Under the pieces are notes generated by a model, which had not been told where the DNA came from, did not search any database, and was given only the letters and a program-made list of their open reading frames with translations. DNA of 64,000 nucleotides, from contig NZ_JAKNRW010000003.1 in NCBI RefSeq assembly GCF_023072615.1, positions 310,001 through 374,000 on the forward strand. The letters run 5' to 3'. The position numbers were made by a program, and so were the translations under genes. Shown here one piece after another: positions 9,163 to 18,636 of the stretch (positions within the stretch are counted from its first letter, which is position 1; every line of letters begins with the position of its first letter). This stretch comes from Pseudomonas violetae (GTDB lineage: Bacteria > Pseudomonadota > Gammaproteobacteria > Pseudomonadales > Pseudomonadaceae).

Positions 9163-9977
9163 AACATCGACCTCGAATCTTCCAGATCCCTGCACAGCGA
9201 CTCGTTGTGCGGATCAATCCCCAGCTTCCTGAACGCCGGCACTTCAAGGGCATCGACCCGCGCAAGCGGATGATCGCTGTTCTTGTGGCAGTACAAGCTG
9301 GCTACCTGCACCAGATCGACATAGTCCAGGCGTTCGGAGTCGCGCTGCAAATCCAGGTACAGCCCGGGGATCTGCACCAGCTTCGCGGGAAACTCCCAGA
9401 CCCTGAGCAACTTGCCGCCGATCAGCGGATGTATTTGGTCGATGACGTGGTTGAGGCTGACAGAGTCGGCCAGCAATTCATTGTGATCTTCGGCATAGGT
9501 CAGGATGGGCAACACGCCGATCTGGTGCACCAGTCCGCCAAGCGCTGCCTGATCCGGCTTGAGCTGGGTGTAGCGACGGCACAGCGCATAGCTGACGCCA
9601 GCGATTTCCAGGCTCTTGCGCCAAACTTCGCGCATTTTCTGTTCAACGACTTCGGAGCGGGCGTTGAAGATCTGCTCCATGACCAGGCCAATGGCGAGAT
9701 TGCTGCTGTAGTTGACGCCCAGGCGCGTGATCGCCGTGTGCAGGTCAGTGACTTCCTGTGTGGCGCGCAGCAATGGGCTGTTGACGACCTTAATCAGGCG
9801 CGCCGACAAAGCTGTATCACGCCCGATCACTTTGCTCAGGGCCGTGACACTGATTTCCGGGTCTTCCGCAGCCTTGCGAATCTGCAAGGCCACTTCCGGC
9901 AACGTTGGCAGAACCAAGTCATCGTTATCGATGGCCGCAACCAAATCCTGTTGGACCTTTTCCGCCAGCTTACTCAT
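9156..9977 (-). CDS. HDOD-domain signalling protein
   Basis: The product is 273 aa. The HDOD domain covers roughly residues 20-215 with LPTLPEVALQIRKAAEDP, the VIGRDTALSARLIKVVNSP block and GGLVHQIGVLPIL. HDOD proteins resemble HD phosphohydrolases but usually lack catalytic activity and act in signal-transduction or stress circuits. I chose the start at MSKLAEKV because homologues begin there and the longer frame would run into ygfZ. The ribosome site before it is weak. It has no operon partner on its downstream side. Confidence 0.85.
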   Translation of the reverse strand: MSKLAEKVQQDLVAAIDNDDLVLPTLPEVALQIRKAAEDPEISVTALSKVIGRDTALSARLIKVVNSPLLRATQEVTDLHTAITRLGVNYSSNLAIGLVMEQIFNARSEVVEQKMREVWRKSLEIAGVSYALCRRYTQLKPDQAALGGLVHQIGVLPILTYAEDHNELLADSVSLNHVIDQIHPLIGGKLLRVWEFPAKLVQIPGLYLDLQRDSERLDYVDLVQVASLYCHKNSDHPLARVDALEVPAFRKLGIDPHNESLCRDLEDSRSMFY

Positions 9978-10014
9978 TTCGTCTATCCAGGAGGTATTGC
10001 GACAGGTGTTGCCT

Positions 10015-10956
10015 TCAGCGCTGGATTTCGCGGTCGCGATCCAGCTCATAAGGCAAGTCAAGCAAGTTCAGGGCAGGCCCCTCGAGGCTACCCAGGTGGA
10101 TATCACCACCTTGCGCCGCTTCGGCTTGCAATACCGCCAGGAGCTCAATGCATTGCCCAGCCTGTGCCGCAATCACCACTTCGCCGATTGCGCTAGCGTG
10201 GCTCGGGGAAAACAGCGGTGCGCCGGGTTCCGGCAATTCACTGGAGGTCAATTGCAGGCGATAGAGGCGGCGCTTGAGCTTGCCCAGGTACTGCATACGC
10301 GCGACGATTTCCTGGCCTGTGTAGCAACCTTTCTTGAAACTCACGCCACCGATGGCTTGCAAGTTAAGCATCTGCGGGATGAACAACTCGCGGGTGCCCG
10401 CCATGACTTGGCCGATACCGGCGCGAATCTGGCCCAGTAGCCATTGATTGAGTTCGCCTTCGGCCAATACGGCACCCAGTTGTTCTTTCACGGCATCGGC
10501 CTGATTGGCCGTCACCCAGAGCTCGGCGCGGTCAGGCGAAACCCTGATGGCGATGATCCCGCCGTGGCGCGCGACACTGTCGGTGCCCGCCGGCAGGTCG
10601 AGCCCCAGGCTGTTTAACGCAACATCGCCATATTCCAGGCCAAAGCGCGCCCAGGCGGCGCTTTCATCGGTCAATTTGGATTTGGAGAACACCGCGTACT
10701 TTTTCAGATCCGCCAACTGCGGCTCAAGTAGCTCGCTCGCCATGGCCATGAGCACGCCGTCACCTTCCAGCAGGATGCGGAAACTCGATTGCATCCGGCC
10801 CTTTTGCGTGCAGCGCGCGCCCAGGCTGGCCTGGGTATCACTCAGGTAGTTGAGGTTGCAGGTCAACTGGCCTTGCAGGAATTTACTGGCGTCCGCGCCT
10901 CGGACCGCGAGTACGCCTTCGTGAGACAGGTTGCAGAAAAAAGCAGAATCGGCCAT
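10015..10956 (-). CDS. ygfZ: Folate-binding Fe-S cluster maintenance protein YgfZ
   Basis: The product is 313 aa with the aminomethyltransferase-like (GcvT) fold. The signature KKGCYTGQEIVARMQYLGK near residue 225 contains the essential Cys of the KGC[YF]xGQE motif. N-terminal FFCNLSHEGVLAVRGADAS matches the family opening. YgfZ assists repair or assembly of certain Fe-S enzymes in a folate-dependent way. It is divergent from sdhE-ygfX, the same neighbourhood seen in many gammaproteobacteria. Confidence 0.93.
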   Translation of the reverse strand: MADSAFFCNLSHEGVLAVRGADASKFLQGQLTCNLNYLSDTQASLGARCTQKGRMQSSFRILLEGDGVLMAMASELLEPQLADLKKYAVFSKSKLTDESAAWARFGLEYGDVALNSLGLDLPAGTDSVARHGGIIAIRVSPDRAELWVTANQADAVKEQLGAVLAEGELNQWLLGQIRAGIGQVMAGTRELFIPQMLNLQAIGGVSFKKGCYTGQEIVARMQYLGKLKRRLYRLQLTSSELPEPGAPLFSPSHASAIGEVVIAAQAGQCIELLAVLQAEAAQGGDIHLGSLEGPALNLLDLPYELDRDREIQR

Positions 10957-11105
10957 GGGTCATCGCAGGGTAAAGAGTCTGGAGGACATCATAAGGGTGT
11001 GCCCTCGAAATGGGTAGTTTACAAAAGCTCGGCGGCGCCCGACCAAAGCCGAGTGTCCCGCCGGGCAGGGGGCTGTATACTCGCGGCCTATTTGAGGAGC
11101 GCTCC

Positions 11106-11360
11106 ATGGTCGAAAATGTTGAACTCAATCGCCTCTACTGGCACAGCCGCCGCGGCATGCTTGAACTTGACGTGTTGCTGGTGCCCTTCGTCAAAGAGGT
11201 TTATCCGCATCTGAATCAGGTCGACCGCGACTGCTACGTCCGCTTGCTCGAGTGTGAAGACCAGGACATGTTCGGCTGGTTCATGGAACGCGCTGAATCG
11301 GAAGACCCGGAGCTGCAGCGCATGGTCCGGATGATCCTGGATCGTGTCCAGCCCAAGTAA
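11106..11360 (+). CDS. sdhE: FAD assembly factor SdhE
   Basis: The product is 84 aa, the normal SdhE size. The RGMLELD segment near residue 16 is the conserved RGxxE motif needed for flavinylation of succinate dehydrogenase (SdhA). The DMFGWFMER block is also family-typical. I chose ATG 11106, preceded by GAGGAG. It promotes covalent FAD attachment in the cytoplasm. Its end overlaps the GTG start of the ygfX-like gene by 17 nt, the classic sdhE-ygfX pair. Confidence 0.95.
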   Translation: MVENVELNRLYWHSRRGMLELDVLLVPFVKEVYPHLNQVDRDCYVRLLECEDQDMFGWFMERAESEDPELQRMVRMILDRVQPK

Positions 11361-11796
11361 TCTGTTCGAATGCCGCTGGCACGCCTCAAGGCAGTTGCTG
11401 GCGGCCTATCTGCTGGCTCAGTTGCTTGCGCTGGTTTCGTTGTTTCTGCTCTCCATTCCGCTCTGGGCCACTGCGCTTGGGGTGCTGCTGTGCGTGGCGC
11501 AGGGGGCCTGGGTCTTGCCGCGGCAGGTCCTGTTGAGCCATCCGCAGGCTTTTCGGGGGCTGCGTCGTGATGCCGATGGCTGGCAGTTGTGGAGTCAGGC
11601 CGGTGGCTGGCAACCGGTGCAACTGCGGCCAGACAGCCTGGCGCTGCCGCTGATCGTGGTGTTGCGTTTTAGCCTGCGTGGGGAGCGCCGGGTTCGCTCG
11701 GTGTGCGTGCCCCGGGATTCGCAGGCGGCGGATATGCATCGCCGCCTGCGGGTCCGGCTGACGTTCAGTCGGCGTAGGTGGGCGGCACCAGAATAG
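11344..11796 (+). CDS. YgfX/CptA-like small inner-membrane protein
   Basis: The product is 150 aa. Two membrane helices at about residues 17-55 ([19 protein letters not shown], then [18 protein letters not shown]) form a hairpin, followed by a cytoplasmic part with [16 protein letters not shown]. This is the YgfX layout; in E. coli YgfX has been described as a membrane partner or toxin-like partner of SdhE. It starts at GTG 11344 inside sdhE, so the two are coupled. It overlaps nadB tail-to-tail by 32 nt. Function here is by family only. Confidence 0.75.
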   Translation: MSSPSNLFECRWHASRQLLAAYLLAQLLALVSLFLLSIPLWATALGVLLCVAQGAWVLPRQVLLSHPQAFRGLRRDADGWQLWSQAGGWQPVQLRPDSLALPLIVVLRFSLRGERRVRSVCVPRDSQAADMHRRLRVRLTFSRRRWAAPE

Positions 11797-13381
11797 TGTC
11801 CAGCGCTACTGGCAACAGGTTCGGATAGTCGAGAGTGTAGTGCAGGCCGCGACTTTCCTTGCGTTCCATGGCCGAGCGGATCATCAGTTCGGCGACCTGG
11901 GCCAGGTTGCGCAGCTCTATCAGGTCCCGACTGACTTTATAGTTGCTGTAGAACTCGTCAATTTCATCGAGCAGCAAGCGTACCCGGTGCTGGGCCCGCT
12001 GCAGGCGCTTGTTGGTGCGCACGATGCCGACGTAGTCCCACATGAACCGCCGCAACTCATCCCAGTTGTGCGCAATGATTACGTCCTCATCCGAATCGGT
12101 AACCTGACTGGCATCCCAGACCGGCAGGTCGATCGGAACGGATACTGCGGGCAGTTGTTCGAGTATGTCCGCCGCCGCTGACCGGGCGTAGACAAAACAC
12201 TCCAGCAGCGAGTTGCTGGCCATGCGGTTGGCGCCATGCAGGCCGGTGAAACTGGTTTCGCCTATAGCATACAGGCCCGGTACATCGGTGCGGCCGTGCT
12301 GGTCGACCATCACGCCGCCGCAGGTGTAGTGCGCTGCCGGTACGACGGGGATCGGCTGTTTGGTGATGTCGATGGAAAATTCGAGGCAGCGTTCATAAAC
12401 CGTCGGGAAGTGACTCTTGATGAACGCTTCCGGCTTGTGGCTGATGTCAAGGTAGACGCAGTCCACCCCCAGGCGCTTCATTTCATGGTCGATGGCCCGT
12501 GCCACGATGTCCCGGGGCGCCAGTTCGGCGCGGGGGTCGAAGCGCTGCATGAAGCGTTCGCCGTTGGGCAGTTTCAGGTGGGCGCCTTCGCCGCGCAGGG
12601 CTTCGGTCACTAGAAAACTCTTGGCTTGGGGGTGATACAGGCAAGTCGGATGGAACTGGTTGAACTCCAGGTTGGCCACCCGGCAGCCCGAACGCCAAGC
12701 CATGGCAATCCCGTCACCGCAGGCGCCATCGGGGTTGCTGGTATAGAGGTAGACCTTGGCGGCACCGCCAGACGCGAGGATCACGAAGCGGGCGCCGTAG
12801 GTGTCGACTTCTCCGGTGCTGCGGTTGAGCACGTAGGCACCCAGGCAGCGATCGCCGGCCAAGCCCAGGCGTTTTTCGGTGATCAGGTCGACCGCCACCC
12901 GCTGCTCCAGCAGTTCGATGTTCGGCCGTTGCTGCGCCTGGGCGAGCAGGGTGCGGAAAATTGCGGCACCGGTTGCGTCCGCTGCATGGATGATGCGCCG
13001 ATGACTGTGACCGCCTTCGCGGGTCAGATGGAATTCGAATCCGCCATCTTCGGTGCCGGACTGCTCATCACGGGTGAAGGGCACACCCTGGTCGATCAGC
13101 CATTGAATGGCTTCCTTGCTGTGTTCCACGGTGAAACGCACGGCATCTTCATGGCACAGCCCGCCGCCGGCATTAAGTGTGTCATCGACGTGGGATTCGA
13201 CAGTATCGGTATCATCCAGGACCGCCGCGACGCCGCCTTGGGCCCAGAATGTCGAGCCGTTCGCGAGGTCGCCCTTGCTCAAAACGGCAATGCGCAAATG
13301 ACCAGGCAAGGTCAGCGCCAGGCTCAAGCCTGCAGCGCCACTGCCAATTACCAGAACATCGTGTTGAAACTGTTGGCTCAT
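11765..13381 (-). CDS. nadB: L-aspartate oxidase
   Basis: The product is 538 aa. The FAD-binding segment [18 protein letters not shown] lies at the N terminus. The [18 protein letters not shown] and [13 protein letters not shown] blocks, and [19 protein letters not shown] near 350, are diagnostic of NadB against the related SdhA/FrdA. It oxidises L-aspartate to iminoaspartate, the first step of de novo NAD synthesis. I chose the start at MSQQFQHD. It is divergent from the algU operon across a 559-nt gap, as in other pseudomonads. Confidence 0.96.
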   Translation of the reverse strand: MSQQFQHDVLVIGSGAAGLSLALTLPGHLRIAVLSKGDLANGSTFWAQGGVAAVLDDTDTVESHVDDTLNAGGGLCHEDAVRFTVEHSKEAIQWLIDQGVPFTRDEQSGTEDGGFEFHLTREGGHSHRRIIHAADATGAAIFRTLLAQAQQRPNIELLEQRVAVDLITEKRLGLAGDRCLGAYVLNRSTGEVDTYGARFVILASGGAAKVYLYTSNPDGACGDGIAMAWRSGCRVANLEFNQFHPTCLYHPQAKSFLVTEALRGEGAHLKLPNGERFMQRFDPRAELAPRDIVARAIDHEMKRLGVDCVYLDISHKPEAFIKSHFPTVYERCLEFSIDITKQPIPVVPAAHYTCGGVMVDQHGRTDVPGLYAIGETSFTGLHGANRMASNSLLECFVYARSAAADILEQLPAVSVPIDLPVWDASQVTDSDEDVIIAHNWDELRRFMWDYVGIVRTNKRLQRAQHRVRLLLDEIDEFYSNYKVSRDLIELRNLAQVAELMIRSAMERKESRGLHYTLDYPNLLPVALDTILVPPTYAD

Positions 13382-13940
13382 TTCAGAATTCCGCACAAAG
13401 CGACCCGAGTCGGGGTTGGCGCAAGACTCCGCAACGGCAGGTCAAGGCAGCCACACAGCCCACTAGTATATAGAGGGGGGGAGCGGCACAATAGCCGAGG
13501 CGGCATGGCATTGTGAAACTACCGTGACAAGAAAAATCGGACGCTTCGTCGGATGTTTTTTTCACTGGTTCGGCGACAGCGCGACTGTATCGTGGATTTA
13601 ACAGTCGTTTTCTGCTCACATTCGCCCATTGTCGCTGGTGCAAGGCTATAAATAATTGGAACTTTTGCCAAAGTGCCAAGCTCAATAGACCGTTGCCCGA
13701 ATCAAGGGACAGTGTCGGCCTCAGTGCAGGGTGTGTGTTCACAGGCCTGCAACGTGAATCCGGCGACAAGATTATTCGCGCAGCCGGGTTGACCCGCGCT
13801 GCGCTTTTCGTGCGTGCCAAATCAGAGCCCGCAGGAAACTTGCTTGGAGGGGGAGAACTTTTGCGAAAAGCCCGAGTCTATGTTTGCAAGTCTGGTCGTT
13901 TAGTTATGCAAGCCTCCTTCGAGCTTATCGAGGAGAGTTC
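13382..13940. promoter_or_regulatory. nadB-algU divergent control region
   Basis: This is a gap of 559 nt with no convincing gene. The algU end holds the AlgU-type promoter at 13855-13880 and AGGAG before the ATG. A long leader (tens of nt) precedes algU. The centre contains no obvious hairpin-terminator. Small frames such as 13383-13820 on the minus strand lack family features. Confidence 0.5.
13855..13880 (+). promoter_or_regulatory. AlgU-dependent autoregulatory promoter
   Basis: GAACTT at 13855-13860, a 16-nt spacer and TCTA at 13877-13880 match the extracytoplasmic sigma AlgU/RpoE consensus (GAACTT, 16-17 nt, TCnnA). It lies 60 nt before the algU ATG and implies positive autoregulation, as known for P. 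aeruginosa algU. Confidence 0.85.
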
Positions 13941-14522
13941 ATGCTAACCCAGGAAGAGGATCAGCAGCTGGTCGAGCGCGTTCAACGCGGCGACAAGCGA
14001 GCTTTTGATCTGTTAGTGCTGAAATATCAGCACAAAATTCTCGGGTTGATCGTGCGTTTTGTGCACGACACCCATGAAGCCCAGGATGTGGCACAGGAAG
14101 CCTTTATCAAGGCATACCGTGCACTTGGAAATTTTCGCGGAGACAGCGCGTTTTACACGTGGCTTTACCGCATCGCCATCAACACGGCGAAGAACTATCT
14201 GGTTTCACGCGGCCGCCGGCCGCCGGATAGCGATGTCAGTTCCGAAGATGCAGAGTTCTACGATGGCGATCATGGCCTCAAGGATCTCGAGTCCCCAGAA
14301 CGCGCATTGCTACGGGATGAGATCGAAGGCACCGTCCATCGAACCATCCAGCAACTGCCAGAAGATTTGCGTACGGCCTTAACTTTACGTGAATTCGATG
14401 GTCTGAGTTACGAGGACATTGCAGCAGTCATGCAGTGTCCGGTGGGTACCGTGCGCTCCCGGATTTTCCGCGCTCGGGAAGCCATCGATAAAGCCCTGCA
14501 GCCGTTGTTGCAGGAAAACTAA
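13941..14522 (+). CDS. algU: Extracytoplasmic-function sigma factor AlgU (RpoE)
   Basis: The product is 193 aa, exactly the AlgU length. The region-2 motif EAQDVAQEAFIKAYRAL and the region-4 helix-turn-helix LSYEDIAAVMQCPVGTVRS are present. It directs RNA polymerase to envelope-stress and exopolysaccharide genes and is held inactive by MucA. I chose the start at 13941 on AGGAG; the longer frame is not conserved. It is the first gene of algU-mucA-mucB, with mucD following. Confidence 0.97.
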   Translation: MLTQEEDQQLVERVQRGDKRAFDLLVLKYQHKILGLIVRFVHDTHEAQDVAQEAFIKAYRALGNFRGDSAFYTWLYRIAINTAKNYLVSRGRRPPDSDVSSEDAEFYDGDHGLKDLESPERALLRDEIEGTVHRTIQQLPEDLRTALTLREFDGLSYEDIAAVMQCPVGTVRSRIFRAREAIDKALQPLLQEN

Positions 14523-14553
14523 AGACAGCGGCGACAGCCAAGAGAGGAACGCC

Positions 14554-15141
14554 ATGAGTCGTGAAGCCCTGCAGGAATCGCTGTCCGCAGTGATGGATAA
14601 CGAAGCGGACGAACTGGAATTGCGTCGGGTATTGAATGCCTTCGACGATGTTGAAACCCGTGAAACCTGGGCTCGTTATCAAATCGCTCGGGCAGTCATG
14701 CACAAGGACCTGCTGCTTCCACGCCTGGATATTGCGGCCGCCGTTTCGGCAGCCCTGGCAGACGAAACCGTACCGGTAAAAGCCACCCGTGGTCCATGGC
14801 GCAGCCTTGGTCGACTGGCTGTAGCTGCTTCCGTGACCGTTGCAGTGCTGGCAGGCGTTCGTCTGTACAACCAGGACGAAATCGCGGGTGTAGAATTGGC
14901 GCAGCAGTCCAACCAGCCGGGTCTGGCCGTTCCTCAGGTCAAGGGTCCAGCGGTATTGGCAGGCTACAGCGAGAGCTCGGAAGCGACTGGCCCAATGGCC
15001 AACGGCGTGCTGCAAGGTCAGCCCGGCTGGCATGACCAGCGTCTGCCAAGCTACTTGCGCCAACATGCTCAGGAAGCTGCATTGAAAGGTACTGAAAGCG
15101 CATTGCCGTACGCTCGTGCAGCAAGCCTGGAAAACCGTTAA
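14554..15141 (+). CDS. mucA: Anti-sigma factor MucA
   Basis: The product is 195 aa. The N-terminal domain (residues 1-80, SREALQESLSAVMDNEADE) binds AlgU. One membrane helix at 86-105 (GRLAVAASVTVAVLAGVRLY) crosses the inner membrane. The periplasmic tail to residue 195 is the MucB-binding and AlgW-cleaved part. The frame is intact, so there is no sign of a mucoid mucA mutation. The gene starts 31 nt after algU with GAGAGGAAC as ribosome site and ends 8 nt before mucB. Confidence 0.96.
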   Translation: MSREALQESLSAVMDNEADELELRRVLNAFDDVETRETWARYQIARAVMHKDLLLPRLDIAAAVSAALADETVPVKATRGPWRSLGRLAVAASVTVAVLAGVRLYNQDEIAGVELAQQSNQPGLAVPQVKGPAVLAGYSESSEATGPMANGVLQGQPGWHDQRLPSYLRQHAQEAALKGTESALPYARAASLENR

Positions 15142-15149
15142 GGAGGATC

Positions 15150-16106
15150 ATGCGCGCCATACCTCTACTTTCGCTTCTGCTCAGCGGCTGGTTTGTCGCT
15201 CCAGCCCATGCGGACGAAGCCCAGGACTGGTTGACCCGGCTGGGCCATGCCGAGCAGACGCAAAGCTTTAACGGTACTTTTGTCTACGAGCGTAACGGTA
15301 GTTTTTCTACCCACAACATCTGGCACCGTGTCCAGGATGGCAAGGTCCGCGAGCGTTTACTCCAGCTCGACGGCTCGGCTCAGGAAGTCGTACGTGTTGA
15401 TGGGCATACTCAATGCGTCAGCGGCACCCTGATTGCAGGGCTTGGGGAATCCTCCAAGTCTGCTGCTCGTGCTCTTGATCCACAAAAGCTCAAGAACTGG
15501 TATGAAATTGCCGTCATCGGCAAATCGCGTGTGGCTGGGCGTTCGGCGGTGATTGTTGCCCTGACGCCACGGGATCAGCATCGATACGGCTTCGAGCTGC
15601 ACCTGGACAAAGAAACCGGCCTGCCACTGAAGTCGTTGTTGTTAAATGACAAGGGGCAGTTGCTGGAGCGCTTCCAGTTCACCCAGCTCAATACTTCCGA
15701 TGTGCCCTCCGACACTGATCTGCAACCGGGCGCCGACTGCAAGGTCATTGCCGTCGATGGCAACAAGGCTTCCGCAGCGAACGTTGCGCAATCCTGGCAT
15801 TCGGATTGGTTGCCACCTGGATTTGAATTGGTCAGCAGTTCCGCACACAAGGATCCGCAGACCAAGGCGCAGGTCAACAGCCTGATGTATGACGATGGCC
15901 TGGCTCGATTCTCGGTATTCCTCGAACCCCTGAACGGCGCAGCCGTGACTGACACCCGCACCCAGCTGGGGCCCACCGTTGCGGTTTCGCGGCGTTTGAC
16001 TACACCTCAAGGCGAAATCATGGTAACGGTCGTCGGTGAAATTCCGATCGGCACCGCCGAGAGAATCGCGCTGTCCATGCGCACCGATGCCACCGCAGTC
16101 AAGTAG
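15150..16106 (+). CDS. mucB: Periplasmic MucA-protecting regulator MucB (RseB-like)
   Basis: The product is 318 aa. The signal peptide is MRAIPLLSLLLSGWFVAPAHA. The mature protein begins DEAQDWLTRLGHAEQTQSF and has the RseB/LolA-like lipid-sensing domain with NGTFVYERNG, then a C-terminal domain ending ERIALSMRTDA. It binds the MucA periplasmic tail and blocks its proteolysis until envelope stress. AAGGAGG precedes the ATG. Confidence 0.95.
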   Translation: MRAIPLLSLLLSGWFVAPAHADEAQDWLTRLGHAEQTQSFNGTFVYERNGSFSTHNIWHRVQDGKVRERLLQLDGSAQEVVRVDGHTQCVSGTLIAGLGESSKSAARALDPQKLKNWYEIAVIGKSRVAGRSAVIVALTPRDQHRYGFELHLDKETGLPLKSLLLNDKGQLLERFQFTQLNTSDVPSDTDLQPGADCKVIAVDGNKASAANVAQSWHSDWLPPGFELVSSSAHKDPQTKAQVNSLMYDDGLARFSVFLEPLNGAAVTDTRTQLGPTVAVSRRLTTPQGEIMVTVVGEIPIGTAERIALSMRTDATAVK

Positions 16107-16142
16107 TGAGTCGATATCGAAATGTTTGGTGAGCATTTCAAC

Positions 16143-16171
16143 TTGCAAAAAACTCCAGAATTTTTTATAGG
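16143..16171 (+). promoter_or_regulatory. Candidate sigma-70 promoter for mucD
   Basis: TTGCAA (16143-16148), a 17-nt spacer and TATAGG (16166-16171) sit in the 181-nt gap between mucB and mucD. This suggests mucD can be transcribed independently of the AlgU-driven operon. It is a pattern match only. Confidence 0.45.
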
Positions 16172-16287
16172 TCACAGCCTCTCGGCTCTGGCCTTGTTTG
16201 TTGTTCCCGGAACAAAAATGCCGGCGTATCTTGCCCGGTGTTCCTTGCTCCATATCGCTTAACCATGCTCGTCGTAACGGGAGCCGT

Positions 16288-17721
16288 ATGTCGATACCAC
16301 GCTTGAAGTCTTACCTCTCCATTTTCGCCACCGTGCTGGTGCTCGGGCAGGCGGTCGCTGTTCAGGCGGTCGAGTTGCCTGACTTTACCCAGCTGGTCGA
16401 GCAAGCCTCGCCCGCTGTGGTAAACATCAGTACCACGCAAAAACTGCCGGAACGTAAAGTGTCCGCACAGGATATGCCCGACCTCGAAGGCTTGCCGCCA
16501 ATGCTGCGCGAGTTCTTCGAGCGCGGGATGCCGCAGCCGCGCACTCCGCGCTCGCCCAGGGGGGATCGCCAGCAGGCGCAGTCCCTGGGTTCAGGGTTCA
16601 TCATTTCGCCTGACGGCTACATCCTCACCAACAACCACGTGATCGCCGATGCCGACGAAATTCTTGTCCGTCTTGCCGATCGCAGTGAACTGAAGGCCAA
16701 GTTGGTCGGCACCGATCCACGCTCCGACGTGGCTTTGCTGAAAATCGAAGGCAAGGACCTGCCGGTGCTCAAGCTGGGCAAATCCCAGGACCTGAAGGCC
16801 GGCCAGTGGGTCGTTGCCATCGGTTCGCCGTTCGGCTTTGACCATACGGTGACCCAAGGCATCGTCAGCGCCATTGGTCGCAGCCTGCCGAACGAAAACT
16901 ATGTCCCATTCATCCAGACCGACGTGCCGATCAACCCGGGTAACTCTGGTGGTCCGCTGTTCAACCTGAACGGTGAAGTGGTGGGGATCAACTCGCAGAT
17001 CTACACCCGTTCTGGTGGCTTCATGGGCGTGTCGTTCGCCATCCCGATCGATGTGGCCATGGATGTTTCCAACCAGCTGAAAAGCGGTGGCAAGGTCAGT
17101 CGCGGCTGGCTGGGCGTGGTGATCCAGGAAGTGAACAAGGATCTGGCCGAGTCGTTTGGCCTGGACAAGCCGGCCGGTGCACTGGTGGCGCAGATCCAAG
17201 ATGACGGCCCTGCTGCCAAGGGTGACCTGCGGGTCGGTGACGTGATTCTGAGCATGAACGGCCAACCGATCGTCATGTCTGCGGACCTGCCGCACCTGGT
17301 CGGCGCGCTGAAAGCCGGTTCCAAGGCCAACCTTGAAGTGATTCGTGACGGCAAGCGCCAGAATGTGGAGCTCACCGTTGGGGAGATCCCGGAAGAAGGC
17401 AAGGAGCTCGATGCCCTGCCGAAATCCGGAGTCGAGCGCAGTAGCAATCGCCTGGGTGTCTCGGTGGCCGAGCTGACCGCCGAGCAGAAGAAAACCTACG
17501 ACCTCAAAGGTGGCGTGATTATCAAGGAAGTCCAGGACGGTCCTGCTTCGCTGATCGGTTTGCAGCCTAATGATGTGATCACTCACCTGAACAATCAGGC
17601 GATCGGTTCCACCAAGGAGTTCACCGACATTGCCAAGGCGCTGCCGAAGAACCGTTCGGTGTCGATGCGAGTCCTGCGTCAGGGTCGCGCAAGCTTCATC
17701 ACCTTCAAGCTGGCTGAGTAA
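16288..17721 (+). CDS. mucD: Periplasmic serine protease MucD (DegP/HtrA type)
   Basis: The product is 477 aa with a signal peptide over the first 27 residues. The catalytic triad is visible: H117 in ILTNNHVIADADE, D147 in RSDVALLKIEGKD and S220 in INPGNSGGPLFNL. Two PDZ domains follow, at about 270-365 and 385-475. It degrades misfolded periplasmic proteins and dampens AlgU activation. The start at 16288 has GGGAG before it. The mucC gene found between mucB and mucD in P. aeruginosa is missing here; only 181 nt separate the genes. An intrinsic terminator follows. Confidence 0.96.
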   Translation: MSIPRLKSYLSIFATVLVLGQAVAVQAVELPDFTQLVEQASPAVVNISTTQKLPERKVSAQDMPDLEGLPPMLREFFERGMPQPRTPRSPRGDRQQAQSLGSGFIISPDGYILTNNHVIADADEILVRLADRSELKAKLVGTDPRSDVALLKIEGKDLPVLKLGKSQDLKAGQWVVAIGSPFGFDHTVTQGIVSAIGRSLPNENYVPFIQTDVPINPGNSGGPLFNLNGEVVGINSQIYTRSGGFMGVSFAIPIDVAMDVSNQLKSGGKVSRGWLGVVIQEVNKDLAESFGLDKPAGALVAQIQDDGPAAKGDLRVGDVILSMNGQPIVMSADLPHLVGALKAGSKANLEVIRDGKRQNVELTVGEIPEEGKELDALPKSGVERSSNRLGVSVAELTAEQKKTYDLKGGVIIKEVQDGPASLIGLQPNDVITHLNNQAIGSTKEFTDIAKALPKNRSVSMRVLRQGRASFITFKLAE

Positions 17722-17814
17722 CACTGGTTGTTGGCTGAAGAAAAAACCGCCTCGATAGTTGTTCTTCCGACCTGAGGATCACTGTTAGGTGCTTTTTAGC
17801 TTGTGACTACGCTA

Positions 17815-17842
17815 ATACCCCTCCTTGAGGGGTATTTTTTTA
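17815..17842 (+). terminator. Intrinsic terminator downstream of mucD
   Basis: ATACCCCT, a short CCTTG-type loop and AGGGGTAT form a hairpin followed by a run of seven to eight T residues. It lies 94 nt after the mucD stop and ends the algU-mucA-mucB-mucD region. Confidence 0.85.
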
Positions 17843-17987
17843 TCCGTCGCGCAGCTGTTCGTAGTTGTCAAAAAAATCAGAGTTACTACGAAATGCAGGG
17901 TATTTTTGGGAAGAGCATCGACCTGTTCAAGCATCGCGCCGCGCTCGAAAATCTTCAAATGCTTCTGGAGCAGTGCGCGGGCAATAC

Positions 17988-18370
17988 GTGAACGGCATCG
18001 AGGGGCCAGAGGATTACGCTCGCGCCACTGTGCTGCTTGATGAACTGACCGACGGGCATGAGCTCAACAAGTATGAAGAGCTGATCCTTTTCGAGCTTGA
18101 AGACGCGATTCTGGCTTAACAACAGAAAGGCGAGCAGCTCAAGGCGTTTAACGCTGCGATAAAGGCCACCATCACGTGGGTCCAACTACTCAAGGACTTG
18201 ATGGAGACGCTAGAACGGACCGGCTTGGATCTGCCCGAAATGGGCAACCCATTCGCAGTGTCCAAGGTTCTCAACGGCGATCGGCCGATCAGCCATAAAT
18301 GGCTTTCGCTCTGGCCGAGCGCTTTCCTATGGACCCGAAACCATTTGTTTCGGCTACGGCACTGCTTTCC
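17988..18370 (+). pseudogene. Degraded HigA-like helix-turn-helix antitoxin
   Basis: One frame reads IEGPEDYARATVLLDELTDG and NKYEELILFELEDAILA, stops at TAA 18117-18119, and continues in the same frame with LKDLMETLERTGLDLPEMG and AVSKVLNGDRPISHK. Near 18297 the homology jumps by one base to MAFALAERFPMDPKPFVSA. This is the layout of HigA-type antitoxins: an acidic N-terminal helix, then HTH 'SKVLNGKRPLSKxMxxALAxRF'. An in-frame stop plus a one-base loss make it a pseudogene. No intact toxin gene remains beside it, and the sequence up to 18636 shows nothing further. Confidence 0.65.
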
Positions 18371-18636
18371 GGTAAACCGGAACGCAAGCATAAAGCTGAG
18401 CTGGTTTCCATGAGGCTCGGAAGGTCGAGGTCCAGAGAGTTCGTATATGTTTGTGATCTTCACCCGAAGCGTGAGGACCAGAAGTTAGTTGCATCGCCGA
18501 GGAAGGCTCCGGCCACGCCGCGGCCAGCCAAGGGCTGAACAGGCCTGCCACGTCGGACACATCGCTACCGTCAGGTGCCCGGTTCCACTTCATAGAGCTA
18601 TGTGCCGCTGCGGTATAAGCCGTAGGACGGCGATAG
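18371..18636. other. No recognisable feature
   Basis: About 270 nt lie between the antitoxin relic and the convergent bepA stop. I see no gene, no clear terminator and no REP. Short frames here have no family features. Confidence 0.4.

Noticed and set aside
13383..13820. Minus-strand ORF between nadB and algU
   Set aside because: Composition is random-looking, no ribosome site, and the region is the known divergent promoter area.
14554..15141. Possible mucoid-type mutation in mucA
   Set aside because: The frame is intact to the normal 195-aa length.
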